Below are positions 7,811 to 15,611 of a stretch of DNA of 49,964 bases, piece by piece. Each line of letters opens with the position of its first letter. Position 1 is the stretch's first letter. The translations under genes and the position numbers were made by a program. Source of the stretch: Oscillospiraceae bacterium (GTDB lineage Bacteria > Bacillota > Clostridia > UBA1212 > UBA1255); contig SVJD01000012.1 of the NCBI GenBank assembly GCA_015069165.1, forward strand, positions 1 to 49,964. The letters are read 5' to 3'. The notes below the pieces were generated by a model. The model did no database searches and had not been told where the DNA came from. It was given only the letters and a program-made list of their open reading frames with translations.

Positions 7811-8536
7811 TTAAATACGCTCAAAAGCTTTAAGAATAAATTTAACAAATCTATCTCTTGTGTCCGGGAAATCATTCATGTTGCAATGTGCCATTTCTTC
7901 CCTGATCTCAATTTTATAATCAACAGCGTTTTTATCCAACTTTTCTTTTAATTCGCCAATAAGTTCATTTATTGCCGGAGATGGGTCATTTTTACCAAAA
8001 ACAAAAAAATACGGAATTTTAGGCAACTTTTCAACAAAATACGCAGGCGAAAGATCTGTCAATATTTCCTCAAGATTTCCATCTTTGTCAATGTGAGCAG
8101 AAAGTATTGCTGCTCGTGCTTCCTTTGCTTGTTTAAAATAACCTATAACGCTTAACACCGGACAATTTGCAGCGCATGCAATAGCTTTTCGCTTGCCGTG
8201 AAGAAGATAGTTAAGTGCAGTCATTCCTCCCATACTTCCTCCGGTAACGACCAACGGAACACTATCATCTATTCCCAATTTCTCATAAACAGCGTCTATA
8301 ACCTGCTCGCAAAACTGCTGTGAAGTTTGGCTCATCCATGCCCAAACACTGTGGTAAGGAAATACCCAAGCAATACCTTTTGCTCCCAATTCCGCCGCTT
8401 GAAAAGGACTTTCGTTGTAGCGTGTACCGTCTGTAAAGCCGTGAAAATATATACATACTCCCTTTACAGGCTTTTGTAAAGTATCTTCATTTAAAAACGC
8501 ATAATCATACAGATTATCAGATGTAATATATTTCAT
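7811..8536 (-). CDS. Alpha/beta hydrolase (S9-peptidase/esterase-like)
   Basis: A 241-residue cytosolic hydrolase. The oxyanion-hole loop is YFHGFTDG (about residues 29-36) and the nucleophile elbow is GGSMGG with Ser101. The acid is probably Asp182 in GKNDPSP, and His215 in EMAHCN completes the triad. It follows trpB by 20 bases on the same strand and has its own ribosome site (AAAAGGGGAA), so it should be transcribed from the tryptophan-controlled T-box promoter. Its substrate is unknown; the shared regulation hints at indole or tryptophan-derived compounds or peptides, which is inference. It ends at the bidirectional terminator. Confidence 0.8.
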   Translation of the reverse strand: MKYITSDNLYDYAFLNEDTLQKPVKGVCIYFHGFTDGTRYNESPFQAAELGAKGIAWVFPYHSVWAWMSQTSQQFCEQVIDAVYEKLGIDDSVPLVVTGGSMGGMTALNYLLHGKRKAIACAANCPVLSVIGYFKQAKEARAAILSAHIDKDGNLEEILTDLSPAYFVEKLPKIPYFFVFGKNDPSPAINELIGELKEKLDKNAVDYKIEIREEMAHCNMNDFPDTRDRFVKFILKAFERI

Positions 8537-8556
8537 GTTTTTCCCCTTTTATTTGT

Positions 8557-9777
8557 TCATCTTATTCCATATCTTTCAATGATATAATCCATATCTTTAT
8601 CACCGCGACCTGAAAGTGTAATCAAAATAGAGCCTTTTTTCATTTGCTTTGCCAATTTCATACCGTAAGCAACTGCGTGAGAACTTTCGATTGCAGGAAT
8701 AATTCCTTCCATACGAGATAATGTATAAAAAGCATCAATTGTTTCGTCATCAGAAATGACATCATACTTAACTCTGCCTAAAGTATGTAAGAAAGCGTGT
8801 TCAGGACCGCTTGAAGGATAGTCAAGTCCGCTTGCTACTGAATATACCGGTGCAGGCTCTCCGTTTTCGTCTTTAAGCATAATACTGTTAAATCCATGCA
8901 TAATGCCTTCTTCGCCGTATTTGAGACTTGCAGCGTGGTCACCCAAGTCTGTTCCTCTGCCGAGAGGTTCTACGCCGTATATGTCAACAGGATCATTCAA
9001 GAAACCTGCAAATGTACCCATTGCATTAGAACCGCCGCCAACACAAGCAACAACCGCATCGGGAAGCTCCCCTGTCATTTCTATAAACTGTTCACGGGCT
9101 TCTATACCGATAACACTTTGGAAATCTCTAACCATCATGGGGAACGGATGAGGTCCTACAACAGAACCGATACAATAAATAGCATCTTTATATTCATTGC
9201 AATATGCCGCAAAAGCCGCATCTACAGCCTCTTTAAGCGTCTGCAAACCTTCTGTAACTTCTACAACGCGAGCGCCGAGAATCTTCATTCTTGCAACATT
9301 TGGAGCTTGTTTTTTGATATCAACAGCGCCCATATAGATATCGCACTCCATTCCAAAATATGCCGCAGCTGTCGCAAGTGCAACGCCGTGTTGTCCGGCA
9401 CCTGTTTCGGCAATAACTTTTTTCTTGCCCATGTATTTTGCAAGAAGGACTTCACCCATACAGTGATTAAGCTTGTGCGCGCCTGTGTGGTTTAAGTCTT
9501 CACGCTTAACGTAAAGTTGCGCGCCTGTACCAATGCTTGCAGACAATCTTTCCAAATGCGAAATAGGAGTAGGTCTGCCTTGGAATTCTTTGCGAATACG
9601 ACGAAGCTCATCTATAAACTTTCTGGATTTACAAATAGTGTTATACGCTTCTGTAATTTCCTTCATTGCAACTTGCAACTCAGGAGATATATATGAGCCT
9701 CCGAACTTTCCGAAGAAGCCGTCATTTGTAGGGTAATTTTTTAAATAGGTATCAAAATCAACATTATTAAATTTCAT
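8557..9777 (-). CDS. trpB: Tryptophan synthase beta subunit (orphan)
   Basis: A 406-residue PLP enzyme of the TrpB1 type, which joins indole and L-serine into L-tryptophan. The PLP lysine is in HTGAHKLNH (about Lys89), followed by the AETGAGQHG substrate loop, the phosphate-binding [10 protein letters not shown] and the C-terminal LSGRGDKD. Length and motifs are complete. No trpA or other trp gene lies beside it, so here it may salvage indole, or the partners may lie elsewhere. It starts at ATG 9777 behind CGGAGGAAAT. Upstream are a tRNA-Trp T-box and a Trp-rich leader ORF; downstream is a co-transcribed hydrolase. Confidence 0.95.
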   Translation of the reverse strand: MKFNNVDFDTYLKNYPTNDGFFGKFGGSYISPELQVAMKEITEAYNTICKSRKFIDELRRIRKEFQGRPTPISHLERLSASIGTGAQLYVKREDLNHTGAHKLNHCMGEVLLAKYMGKKKVIAETGAGQHGVALATAAAYFGMECDIYMGAVDIKKQAPNVARMKILGARVVEVTEGLQTLKEAVDAAFAAYCNEYKDAIYCIGSVVGPHPFPMMVRDFQSVIGIEAREQFIEMTGELPDAVVACVGGGSNAMGTFAGFLNDPVDIYGVEPLGRGTDLGDHAASLKYGEEGIMHGFNSIMLKDENGEPAPVYSVASGLDYPSSGPEHAFLHTLGRVKYDVISDDETIDAFYTLSRMEGIIPAIESSHAVAYGMKLAKQMKKGSILITLSGRGDKDMDYIIERYGIR

Positions 9778-9841
9778 TTTTATTTCCTCCGTAACAAATA
9801 CTTTTTAGTTTTTTATATTATCTCTTTGTTTGTTTAATTCA

Positions 9842-9880
9842 TTATGCGCCGCAGCGCCACCATCGTTTATATAAAATCAT
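9842..9880 (-). CDS. Trp-rich leader peptide upstream of trpB
   Basis: A 12-codon ORF, MILYKRWWRCGA, with ATG at 9880 and TAA at 9842-9844. A near-perfect ribosome site (GGGAGGT, 9886-9892) stands 5 bases before the ATG. Tandem Trp codons at positions 7-8 match the logic of attenuator peptides such as E. coli TrpL (GWWRTS). It lies after the T-box terminator and about 60 bases before the trpB start, so it is transcribed only on readthrough. The order T-box, Trp-rich leader ORF, gene is that of the Bacillus subtilis anti-TRAP (rtpA) operon. I see no terminator between it and trpB, so any control would be on translation, mRNA stability or Rho. Confidence 0.7.
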   Translation of the reverse strand: MILYKRWWRCGA

Positions 9881-9897
9881 TTTTTACCTCCCGTTTT

Positions 9898-9938
9898 CAA
9901 AAAAAAATCCTTGACAGAAATTATCTTTCTGTCAAGGA
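9898..9938 (-). terminator. T-box regulated terminator
   Basis: On the - strand TCCTTGACAGAAA (9938-9926) and its exact complement (9920-9908) form a 13-base-pair stem with a 5-base loop, followed by a U-run (9907-9898). It competes with the T-box antiterminator. Confidence 0.92.
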
Positions 9939-10194
9939 CGAATAATACTCAAATCATCCGCGGTACCACCTTGATTCACGATAGCCACTCGTGCACTTAG
10001 CAGGATACAAAAGATATCCCCGACATTTATACGCTTGCCTTCAGCGTCGCAGAATACTCTGTGCAAAACACATTTGACTGCGCCCTCAGCGGTCCATTTG
10101 ACAACTTGTTTCTTACCTGACTCTCAGCACTGCAGGCTCTCTGTAAAGGCATCATTGCCGTTATCTCCGCCTCAACGGTTTAACTATTAAGTTC
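9898..10194 (-). promoter_or_regulatory. T-box leader responding to tRNA-Trp
   Basis: Read on the - strand, about 297 bases of leader precede trpB. They contain the distal stem I signature (AGAGAGCCTGCAGTGCTGAGAG), a specifier region AAATGGACCGCTGAGG with the Trp codon UGG at 10094-10096, the conserved T-box sequence AAGGTGGTACCGCGG (9958-9972), and the competing terminator. Uncharged tRNA-Trp would pair with UGG and with the T-box bulge, stabilise the antiterminator and allow trpB transcription. The specifier assignment comes from its place just before ACC in the stem I closing region, and agrees with the trpB gene below. Confidence 0.92.
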
Positions 10195-10200
10195 TCGTTT

Positions 10201-10229
10201 AATATACTCTGTTATGTTTTTTTTGTCAA
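10201..10229 (-). promoter_or_regulatory. Sigma-A promoter of the trpB operon
   Basis: On the - strand TTGACA (10229-10224) and TATATT (10206-10201) are 17 bases apart, giving a start near 10194, just before the T-box stem I. Confidence 0.8.
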
Positions 10230-10246
10230 TATGTTAATTTTTCCAA

Positions 10247-11017
10247 TTACGGAAGCTCTGCCGGTGCGCGATAAGCAAATCTGAATTCTTTTCCCGAATA
10301 TTCAAGAGGCTCATTCGACGGCTGAATACTTTGAATTCTCGTTGTGCTTCCTGCATCATATCTGTAGAACAGACTGTTTCCTGAACTGCCTGCACAAATA
10401 AACACATGATCCGGATAATCCCACAATTCCGGCGGCAAATTGGGAGCATGTTCCTGAGAGTCTCCGACAAAAATAACATCTCCGCCTTGCACCTGTGATA
10501 TATCTTCGATTTTTGTAAAACCATTTCTTATAAGATATGTTTCAATATTTATCTTATCTCCGTGGGGGTACAACGCGAGAACAGAATCTTCGTTGTTATC
10601 TTTGACGTAGCCGGCATCAAAAATCGCCCACTCAACAAATCTGTCGCAAGAAACCAACTTCTCCGTCTTTCCTCTGTCGTATGCAGGATTTACGGTAGCA
10701 TTTCCGTATGTATAACCATTACTTTCAATGTAATCTGCAACACCTTTTGCTTTGTATAATATTCTTGATTGCCCCAAAGTCTCGAATGGATGATATGCAA
10801 CACTTCCTCTGCCGTCATAAACAACATAGCCTAATTGTTTTATACCTTCTACTCTTGTTTTAGCTTCTTCAAGTGTATCAAATGCTTCAATTTTCTTTGT
10901 GGTATCGTCATTTGTATTGTACGGCGAACGTATAAAATACTTATCCATACTACTGCAAGAATATGCGCTTAAAACCAAAATACTCATCAACAAAAGGGAT
11001 ATAATCTTCTTTTTCAT
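10247..11017 (-). CDS. Lipoprotein with an NlpC/P60-like domain
   Basis: A 256-residue exported lipoprotein. The signal peptide ends in SAYSC with Cys21 as the lipidated residue. The C-terminal half looks like a papain-fold amidase: a Cys in LVSCDRFVEWA (about residue 124, nucleophile candidate), a GGDVIFVGDS strand pair near 180, and a His in YPDHVFICAG near 203. Such enzymes cut peptidoglycan stem peptides, and that role is inferred here. The start follows AAAGGAG. The gene diverges from the CDP-alcohol phosphotransferase gene and has a near-consensus promoter of its own. It ends close to the -35 box of the trpB promoter. Confidence 0.7.
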   Translation of the reverse strand: MKKKIISLLLMSILVLSAYSCSSMDKYFIRSPYNTNDDTTKKIEAFDTLEEAKTRVEGIKQLGYVVYDGRGSVAYHPFETLGQSRILYKAKGVADYIESNGYTYGNATVNPAYDRGKTEKLVSCDRFVEWAIFDAGYVKDNNEDSVLALYPHGDKINIETYLIRNGFTKIEDISQVQGGDVIFVGDSQEHAPNLPPELWDYPDHVFICAGSSGNSLFYRYDAGSTTRIQSIQPSNEPLEYSGKEFRFAYRAPAELP

Positions 11018-11050
11018 ATAAAACTCCTTTAAATCATCAACGGTAATTTG

Positions 11051-11079
11051 ATTTTAGCAAAAATTAAAATACGTGTCAA
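11051..11079 (-). promoter_or_regulatory. Promoter of the NlpC/P60-like lipoprotein gene
   Basis: On the - strand TTGACA (11079-11074) and TAAAAT (11056-11051) are 17 bases apart, about 34 bases before the start codon. Confidence 0.7.
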
Positions 11080-11090
11080 ATAAAATAATG

Positions 11091-11119
11091 TTGCTCAATA
11101 ACTGTTTTTGAGTTATAAT
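11091..11119 (+). promoter_or_regulatory. Promoter of the CDP-alcohol phosphatidyltransferase gene
   Basis: TTGCTC (11091-11096) and a perfect TATAAT (11114-11119) are 17 bases apart. The predicted start is near 11126, directly before an inverted repeat. Confidence 0.7.
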
Positions 11120-11130
11120 ACACATTGTTT

Positions 11131-11153
11131 ATTTTGTCAAATTATGACAAAAT
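11131..11153. promoter_or_regulatory. Inverted repeat just after a transcription start
   Basis: ATTTTGTCA (11131-11139) and TGACAAAAT (11145-11153) are perfect 9-base arms around AATTA. The site begins about 5 bases after the predicted start of the phosphatidyltransferase transcript. It could be an operator for a dimeric repressor or a 5' stabilising hairpin. No T-run follows, so it is not a terminator. Confidence 0.55.
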
Positions 11154-11184
11154 AACATATTATTTTCAAAGGAGTTTCAGGCTT

Positions 11185-11742
11185 TTGCCGACTATAATGA
11201 GAAAGCGTATTACAGTCCCTAATTGCATAACGGCCTCTCGTATATTGGGAGCAATCTTTTTGATATTTACAGCTCCTTTTTCAATGCCTTTTTACATAGT
11301 TTATACTATATGCGGTTTCAGCGATGCTATTGACGGTTTAGTGGCTCGCGCTATGAAAAGTGAGTCGGAATTCGGTGCAAAATTAGACAGTGTTGCAGAC
11401 CTTATTTTTTACAGTGTCCTCCTTGCAAAGATTTTTCCTTTTCTTTGGGACAATTTGCCGAAAGGCATTTGGATTGCGGTTACGGCAATAATTTTAACAA
11501 GAATCGGAGCCTACTTAGCAGCTTGTATCAAATACAAAAAATTCGCTTCGATTCACACCTACGCAAATAAACTTACAGGATTTTCACTTTATCTTGTACC
11601 CTATCTTGCAAAAGTATCGCTCCTTCCTGCTTGTATAACAGTCTGCGCAATAGCCGGTTTTGCTTCTTTAGAAGAACTTCTTATTCACTCCCTTTCAAAG
11701 GAATACAATCCGAATAATAAATCTATTTTCCTAAATAAATAA
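11185..11742 (+). CDS. CDP-alcohol phosphatidyltransferase
   Basis: A 185-residue membrane enzyme of phospholipid synthesis. The catalytic signature D-x2-D-G-x2-A-R-x8-G-x3-D-x3-D is intact (DAIDGLVARAMKSESEFGAK, then LDSVAD, about residues 50-76). I chose TTG 11185 because AAAGGAG (11168-11174) stands 10 bases before it; ATG 11197 is 22 bases away and is the alternative. It could be a phosphatidylglycerophosphate synthase or make another head group; the sequence does not decide. PssA, encoded elsewhere in the window, is a separate paralogue. It ends at a bidirectional terminator shared with the M23 peptidase gene. Confidence 0.85.
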   Translation: MPTIMRKRITVPNCITASRILGAIFLIFTAPFSMPFYIVYTICGFSDAIDGLVARAMKSESEFGAKLDSVADLIFYSVLLAKIFPFLWDNLPKGIWIAVTAIILTRIGAYLAACIKYKKFASIHTYANKLTGFSLYLVPYLAKVSLLPACITVCAIAGFASLEELLIHSLSKEYNPNNKSIFLNK

Positions 11743-11750
11743 TCTCAAAA

Positions 11751-11779
11751 AAAAACGGCATCTTCGATGCCGTTTTTTT
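11751..11779. terminator. Bidirectional terminator
   Basis: CGGCATC (11756-11762) pairs with GATGCCG (11766-11772) around TTC, flanked by A-run and T-run. It serves the phosphatidyltransferase gene on + and the peptidase gene on -. Confidence 0.9.
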
Positions 11780-11782
11780 ATC

Positions 11783-12982
11783 TTACGGTTTTACATAATC
11801 AAGCGGATTTGTGTGCTTACCGTCAACTCTCACTTCATAGTGTATATGAGGTCCTGTGGAAGCTCCCGTACTGCCTACAAGTGCTATCACTTGTCCTTGC
11901 CTTACTTGTTGTCCTACTTGAGCAATTACTTTACTGCAATGAGCGTAGAGAGTGGAAATTCCGTTTCCGTGATATACTACTATGTACCAGCCGTAACCGC
12001 CCTCATTGTATATAACTGAGGAAACAACACCGTCTGCACTTGAAATTATGTCTGTGCCGTGGGAAGCACCTATATCAATTCCCGTATGCATACGATAGTA
12101 GCCGTAAATCGGGTGTAAACGCATTCCGTAGTAAGACGAAATTCTGCGGGAACTTCTCGATGGCCAAATAAGACCGGAAGAGCTTTGTGTTTGCTCTTGT
12201 TTTTGGTCTTGAATTTGCTTTTCGTATTCACTTTGAAGTTTTTTAATTTCCGATTCTATTCTGGAAGATTCTGCTTCGATTGCAGCCTCTTGTTCTTCCA
12301 ATATTTCAAGAGCACCTCTGCTCGCTTCCAGTTTATCGGCAATAACTTCTTCCTTTTGCTTAATGGACTCAATTACCGCTTCTTTCTCGGCAATCAATTT
12401 CTCCGCATCTACTTTAAGTTGCTCTTGAATTTGCTTTTTGTTTTCAAGATCTTGTTTCATTACGGTTAACTCTTGAAGTGCCTTGCGGTCGTTCTCCATC
12501 ATACGGGAAAAGAGTCTGTCTCTGTTAGCGTATTCAAATATGTCCTCTGCCTCAACAAAAAGTCTTAAAGAATCGTACTGTGTATATCTGTACATAATGC
12601 GCGCTCTTGTATAGAATTTTTGCAATGCGGCATTATAGTCTTCCTCTGCTTTTTTTATAGAGTCGTAATACTGTGCGATTTGCTCATATATGTAATCTAA
12701 ATCATCGAGCATTTGCTCATATTGCGAAGCCTGTTCTTGCTTTTGCTCTAAAAGCTCTGCCATTTCCGCAGTAATCTTTGCATCTTCTTGCTTTTGGGCT
12801 TCGATTTCTGAACGTAATCCAGCAAGCTCATCTTTAAGTTCGCTTTTGTTTGCCTGTTGATTTGATATTTGACTTTGTATATCGTCTAAACTTACTGCAA
12901 ATGCAGAAGTAACTGTATTTATGAAAAGTAAGAGTATTATAGCAAAAACGACAATCACTTTATATGTTCGTTTATTTATCAT
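11783..12982 (-). CDS. M23 (LytM-like) peptidase with N-terminal coiled coil
   Basis: A 399-residue secreted protein with a signal peptide (cleavage near AFAVS, residue 30). Residues 30-265 form a long coiled coil rich in Glu, Gln and Lys, as in EnvC/CwlO-type wall regulators, and a short Gln/Ser linker follows. The C-terminal LytM domain has its zinc ligands in HTGIDIGASHG (about residues 303-307) and HIHYEV (about 382), and the YGWYIVVYHGNG strand is typical. All ligands are present, so it is probably an active peptidoglycan endopeptidase. It starts behind AGGAGG and has a sigma-A-type promoter about 60 bases upstream. Confidence 0.9.
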   Translation of the reverse strand: MINKRTYKVIVVFAIILLLFINTVTSAFAVSLDDIQSQISNQQANKSELKDELAGLRSEIEAQKQEDAKITAEMAELLEQKQEQASQYEQMLDDLDYIYEQIAQYYDSIKKAEEDYNAALQKFYTRARIMYRYTQYDSLRLFVEAEDIFEYANRDRLFSRMMENDRKALQELTVMKQDLENKKQIQEQLKVDAEKLIAEKEAVIESIKQKEEVIADKLEASRGALEILEEQEAAIEAESSRIESEIKKLQSEYEKQIQDQKQEQTQSSSGLIWPSRSSRRISSYYGMRLHPIYGYYRMHTGIDIGASHGTDIISSADGVVSSVIYNEGGYGWYIVVYHGNGISTLYAHCSKVIAQVGQQVRQGQVIALVGSTGASTGPHIHYEVRVDGKHTNPLDYVKP

Positions 12983-13038
12983 TTGTGTAGCCTCCTAAAA
13001 AGTACAAAAAACAATTCCGTTCGTCTGTAACCACTTAA

Positions 13039-13067
13039 ATGATACCACAGTTTACTCTTTTACGCAA
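13039..13067 (-). promoter_or_regulatory. Promoter of the M23 peptidase gene
   Basis: On the - strand TTGCGT (13067-13062) and TATCAT (13044-13039) are 17 bases apart, a plausible vegetative promoter. Confidence 0.55.
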
Positions 13068-13110
13068 CTTTTTCCACAGCTTATTTTGTAAATATTTTAT
13101 TTGTTTTCTG

Positions 13111-13139
13111 TCATATTTACCCTCCTATTTGCGTACTTT
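13111..13139 (+). promoter_or_regulatory. Possible sigma-E-type promoter of sipL
   Basis: TCATATT (13111-13117) matches the mother-cell sigma-E -35 consensus. After exactly 14 bases, CGTACTTT (13132-13139) matches the -10 (CATACAMT) in 5 of 8 positions. SipL is a mother-cell protein, so the assignment makes biological sense, but the -10 is weak. Confidence 0.5.
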
Positions 13140-13187
13140 TAAGTATATCCGCAAAAGCGGAATTAACTATAAGGAGGCTTTTAAATA

Positions 13188-14744
13188 ATGCTTGACTTAA
13201 TAAAAGATTATGTATGCATAAACAATCTTTCCCTTGTACAGAGTCAAGATTCTGTTTATGAATTCGATTGCATCATTCCCGACACTCTGCCGGATATGCA
13301 AAAAATTCTCGCCGTCGATGCATATACAGAAATCGATTCCGTAAGTAAAACAAGCGGAGGAAGTAATGTAACTTTTAAAATTAACTACAAAATACTTTAT
13401 CTGTGTGAAACCGAAAAGAAAATCAAGGCATTTTCTGCCGTTTCGGAACATTCTGCCAAAATTTCGGCTCCGCACTCTGCAGACGAGGACACTTTTCAAG
13501 TTCTTTGCCGCGTAGCAAACACACAACCGACTTTCATAAACAGCCGCAAAATTTCCGTCAAAACAACTGTACATATTGAGGCTCTTCAAAAGAGCGGTGC
13601 AGAAGTCGGAATTTGCACGGGCATTTCAGGTACCGATGACATTCAAACTCAAAAAAGCAGCGTAACGCTCAGCACAATCGCCGAAAGTATTTCGAGCCAT
13701 TTTGATATTGATGAAGAAATTGAGCTTTCAAGCGGAAAAGCTTCCTACAAAGAGCTTTTGCGTACAGATGCTATGCTTTCTGATGTTTCTTACACCGTTA
13801 TCGGTGACAAATTGCAAATTAAAGGTTCTTTGCAAATATGCACTTTGTATGTTGCTGATGATGTTTCCGAAAGTTTGCAAATAATCGAGAACGAAATTCC
13901 TTTTACACATAGTTTGGAAGTGGAAACAATCGGGGATAACATAAGCCGTCATACTGATTTTTCTCTTAATAAGTATAGCGTCGAGGCTTTGACCGACCTT
14001 GATGGCGAGAAACGTATCTTACATATTACCGCTACCGTAAATATTAACGCAGATGCTTATTCTTTATGTGAGCAAGAGATTCTTTCTGATGCGTATTCTT
14101 TGTCGCAAAAATTCCGCCTTTCTTCTGATTCTGTTGACGGAATGCTCATTTCAGAAGATATCAGCGGTCAGTTTGTACTCAGAGACAGCGCAACAAAACC
14201 GGATGACTTGCCGGAAATTTTCCAAATCGTTAATGTGTCTGCTGTTCCCGGGGATTATTCGTTTATTTCGGAAAACGGAAAAATAACTGTTTCCGGAAGT
14301 ATTATTTGTAACATTTTGTACCTTACAGAAGATGAAGAAGCTCCTGTTGCATCTTTTTCTTCGTCAGTTCCTTTTGTTCAAAGTATCGATTGTCCTCAAT
14401 CCGATTGCGAAACGCAGATACTTGCCGGTGTTTTTGTAAACCACATAAGTTTTAATATTATGTCACCAAGCGAAACCGAATTCCGCATTTCTGCAATTAT
14501 AAAAGGCAGCAGCGTAAAACTGTGTAAATTCAGCAACATAAGCGAAATAACACAACCTGAAAATCCTTTCCTTGAAATAGGCGAAGACAGACCTGCAATT
14601 CTTTTATATGTTGTGCAACCAAATGACACTTTATGGAAAATAGCAAAGAAATACAATGCTCCATTGGATATTTTAAAAGAAGTAAATGCACTTAATAATC
14701 CCGACCTCATTTATCCGGGACAAAAGCTTTTGATTCCGAGATAA
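13188..14744 (+). CDS. sipL: SipL-like SPOCS (DUF3794) and LysM spore morphogenesis protein
   Basis: A 518-residue soluble protein with three repeated SPOCS/DUF3794 modules. The first begins CIIPDTLPDMQKILAVDAY (about residue 27), the second repeats near 165-290, and the third starts near 335 (LPEIFQIVNV). A C-terminal LysM follows (YVVQPNDTLWKIAKKYNAPL to PGQKLLIPR, residues about 473-518). In Clostridioides difficile, SipL binds SpoIVA through its LysM domain and builds the coat around the forespore; the same role is expected here. The start follows AAGGAGG with a long spacer. It is convergent with psd with no base between the stop codons, and its terminator lies inside psd. Confidence 0.85.
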   Translation: MLDLIKDYVCINNLSLVQSQDSVYEFDCIIPDTLPDMQKILAVDAYTEIDSVSKTSGGSNVTFKINYKILYLCETEKKIKAFSAVSEHSAKISAPHSADEDTFQVLCRVANTQPTFINSRKISVKTTVHIEALQKSGAEVGICTGISGTDDIQTQKSSVTLSTIAESISSHFDIDEEIELSSGKASYKELLRTDAMLSDVSYTVIGDKLQIKGSLQICTLYVADDVSESLQIIENEIPFTHSLEVETIGDNISRHTDFSLNKYSVEALTDLDGEKRILHITATVNINADAYSLCEQEILSDAYSLSQKFRLSSDSVDGMLISEDISGQFVLRDSATKPDDLPEIFQIVNVSAVPGDYSFISENGKITVSGSIICNILYLTEDEEAPVASFSSSVPFVQSIDCPQSDCETQILAGVFVNHISFNIMSPSETEFRISAIIKGSSVKLCKFSNISEITQPENPFLEIGEDRPAILLYVVQPNDTLWKIAKKYNAPLDILKEVNALNNPDLIYPGQKLLIPR

Positions 14745-15611
14745 TCAGTTTTTAATACCGATTTCCTCTCCCATTTTCACTATCGTTTCACAATCTTCTC
14801 CGGAGTTTGCAAGAATATCCGGGGAAGATTTTATTTTGTCTTTTTGTGTAAGAAGAATTATTGTTGAACCGCCAAATTCAAAGAAGCCTTTTTCTTCGCC
14901 TTTTTTGTGGCTGTACTCATCTTTATGATGGTTACTGATTTTGCCCACAACCAAGGCACCGACTTCCATTTGAAGTATTTTGCCGAAATTTGCAGTATCA
15001 ATTACCGTATATTCTCTGCTGTTTTCTTTATATATGGGTGCGTGCTCTGCTGCTATGGGATTTACCGTGTGCAAAACGCCTTTTATGTGAACATTTTTAC
15101 TTTTTTTACCGTCACAAGCATAGCAATATCTGTGATAATTATCTACTGTAAGTCGAATGATGTAGCACAGTCCTCCTCTAAATTCCTCGGCAAGCTCATC
15201 ATTTTTAAGCAATTCCGCAAGTGTGTACCGTGTATTTTTAATGCTGAAAACAGTATCGTCTGCTATCTGAGTAACCGTAGCATTTCCGTCAGAAGGACTT
15301 ATCAATATATTTTCATCAGAAGCAACAGGTCGGTTTTCCGTTTTGATTTTTCTGGTGAAGAAATCATTATACGAAGTATACTCTTTTTCTTCATATTGCG
15401 ACATATCTATATTATTTGTCTTAATAAATTTTTTTATAAACAAAGCAGAAAGCCTTGTGTTTAAGAAAAAGCCGCAAACAAGAGTAACCGGCTTTGTTAT
15501 AAGAATCTTTACGCAAAATCTGCCTATTGCCTTTGTGTAAAGTCCTTTCAAAAACCGGTCTTGGCTTGTTTCTTTTTCTATTAAATTACCGTTTCTGTCT
15601 TTATATCTCAT
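14745..15611 (-). CDS. psd: Phosphatidylserine decarboxylase proenzyme
   Basis: A 288-residue enzyme that decarboxylates phosphatidylserine to phosphatidylethanolamine. The self-cleavage site FGGSTI lies near residue 250; its Ser becomes the pyruvoyl group. Upstream are ISPSDGNAT near 105 and the conserved IRLTVDNYHRYCY near 153. The length fits the short clostridial type. The start overlaps the pssA stop by 4 bases, giving a pssA-psd pair for consecutive steps. Its 3' end abuts sipL, and an intrinsic terminator for sipL is written in the opposite strand of its last 85 bases. Confidence 0.93.
   Translation of the reverse strand: MRYKDRNGNLIEKETSQDRFLKGLYTKAIGRFCVKILITKPVTLVCGFFLNTRLSALFIKKFIKTNNIDMSQYEEKEYTSYNDFFTRKIKTENRPVASDENILISPSDGNATVTQIADDTVFSIKNTRYTLAELLKNDELAEEFRGGLCYIIRLTVDNYHRYCYACDGKKSKNVHIKGVLHTVNPIAAEHAPIYKENSREYTVIDTANFGKILQMEVGALVVGKISNHHKDEYSHKKGEEKGFFEFGGSTIILLTQKDKIKSSPDILANSGEDCETIVKMGEEIGIKN
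14792..14845 (+). terminator. Terminator of sipL, located inside the psd coding sequence
   Basis: AATCTTCTCCGG (14792-14803) pairs with CCGGGGAAGATT (14819-14830), a 12-pair stem with one G-U pair and a 15-base loop, followed by a T-rich tract (14829-14845). It is placed correctly for sipL, whose stop is at 14744. Confidence 0.65.

Noticed and set aside
8896-9495. A 199-codon frame on the + strand opposite trpB
   Set aside because: It lies wholly antisense to well-conserved TrpB motifs, is rich in Cys and Asn as reverse-strand shadows are, and has no ribosome site.
13087-13115. A five-codon ORF with AGGAGGG on the - strand before the M23 peptidase gene
   Set aside because: It lies upstream of the predicted promoter of that gene and encodes nothing characteristic, so it is taken as chance.
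14719-14730. Palindrome CAAAAGCTTTTG near the end of sipL
   Set aside because: It is short, AT-rich, within coding sequence, and has no T-run after it; not a credible terminator or operator.
14907-15464. A 185-codon + strand frame opposite psd
   Set aside because: It is a shadow of psd with hydrophobic, Cys/Tyr-rich composition and no promoter or ribosome site.
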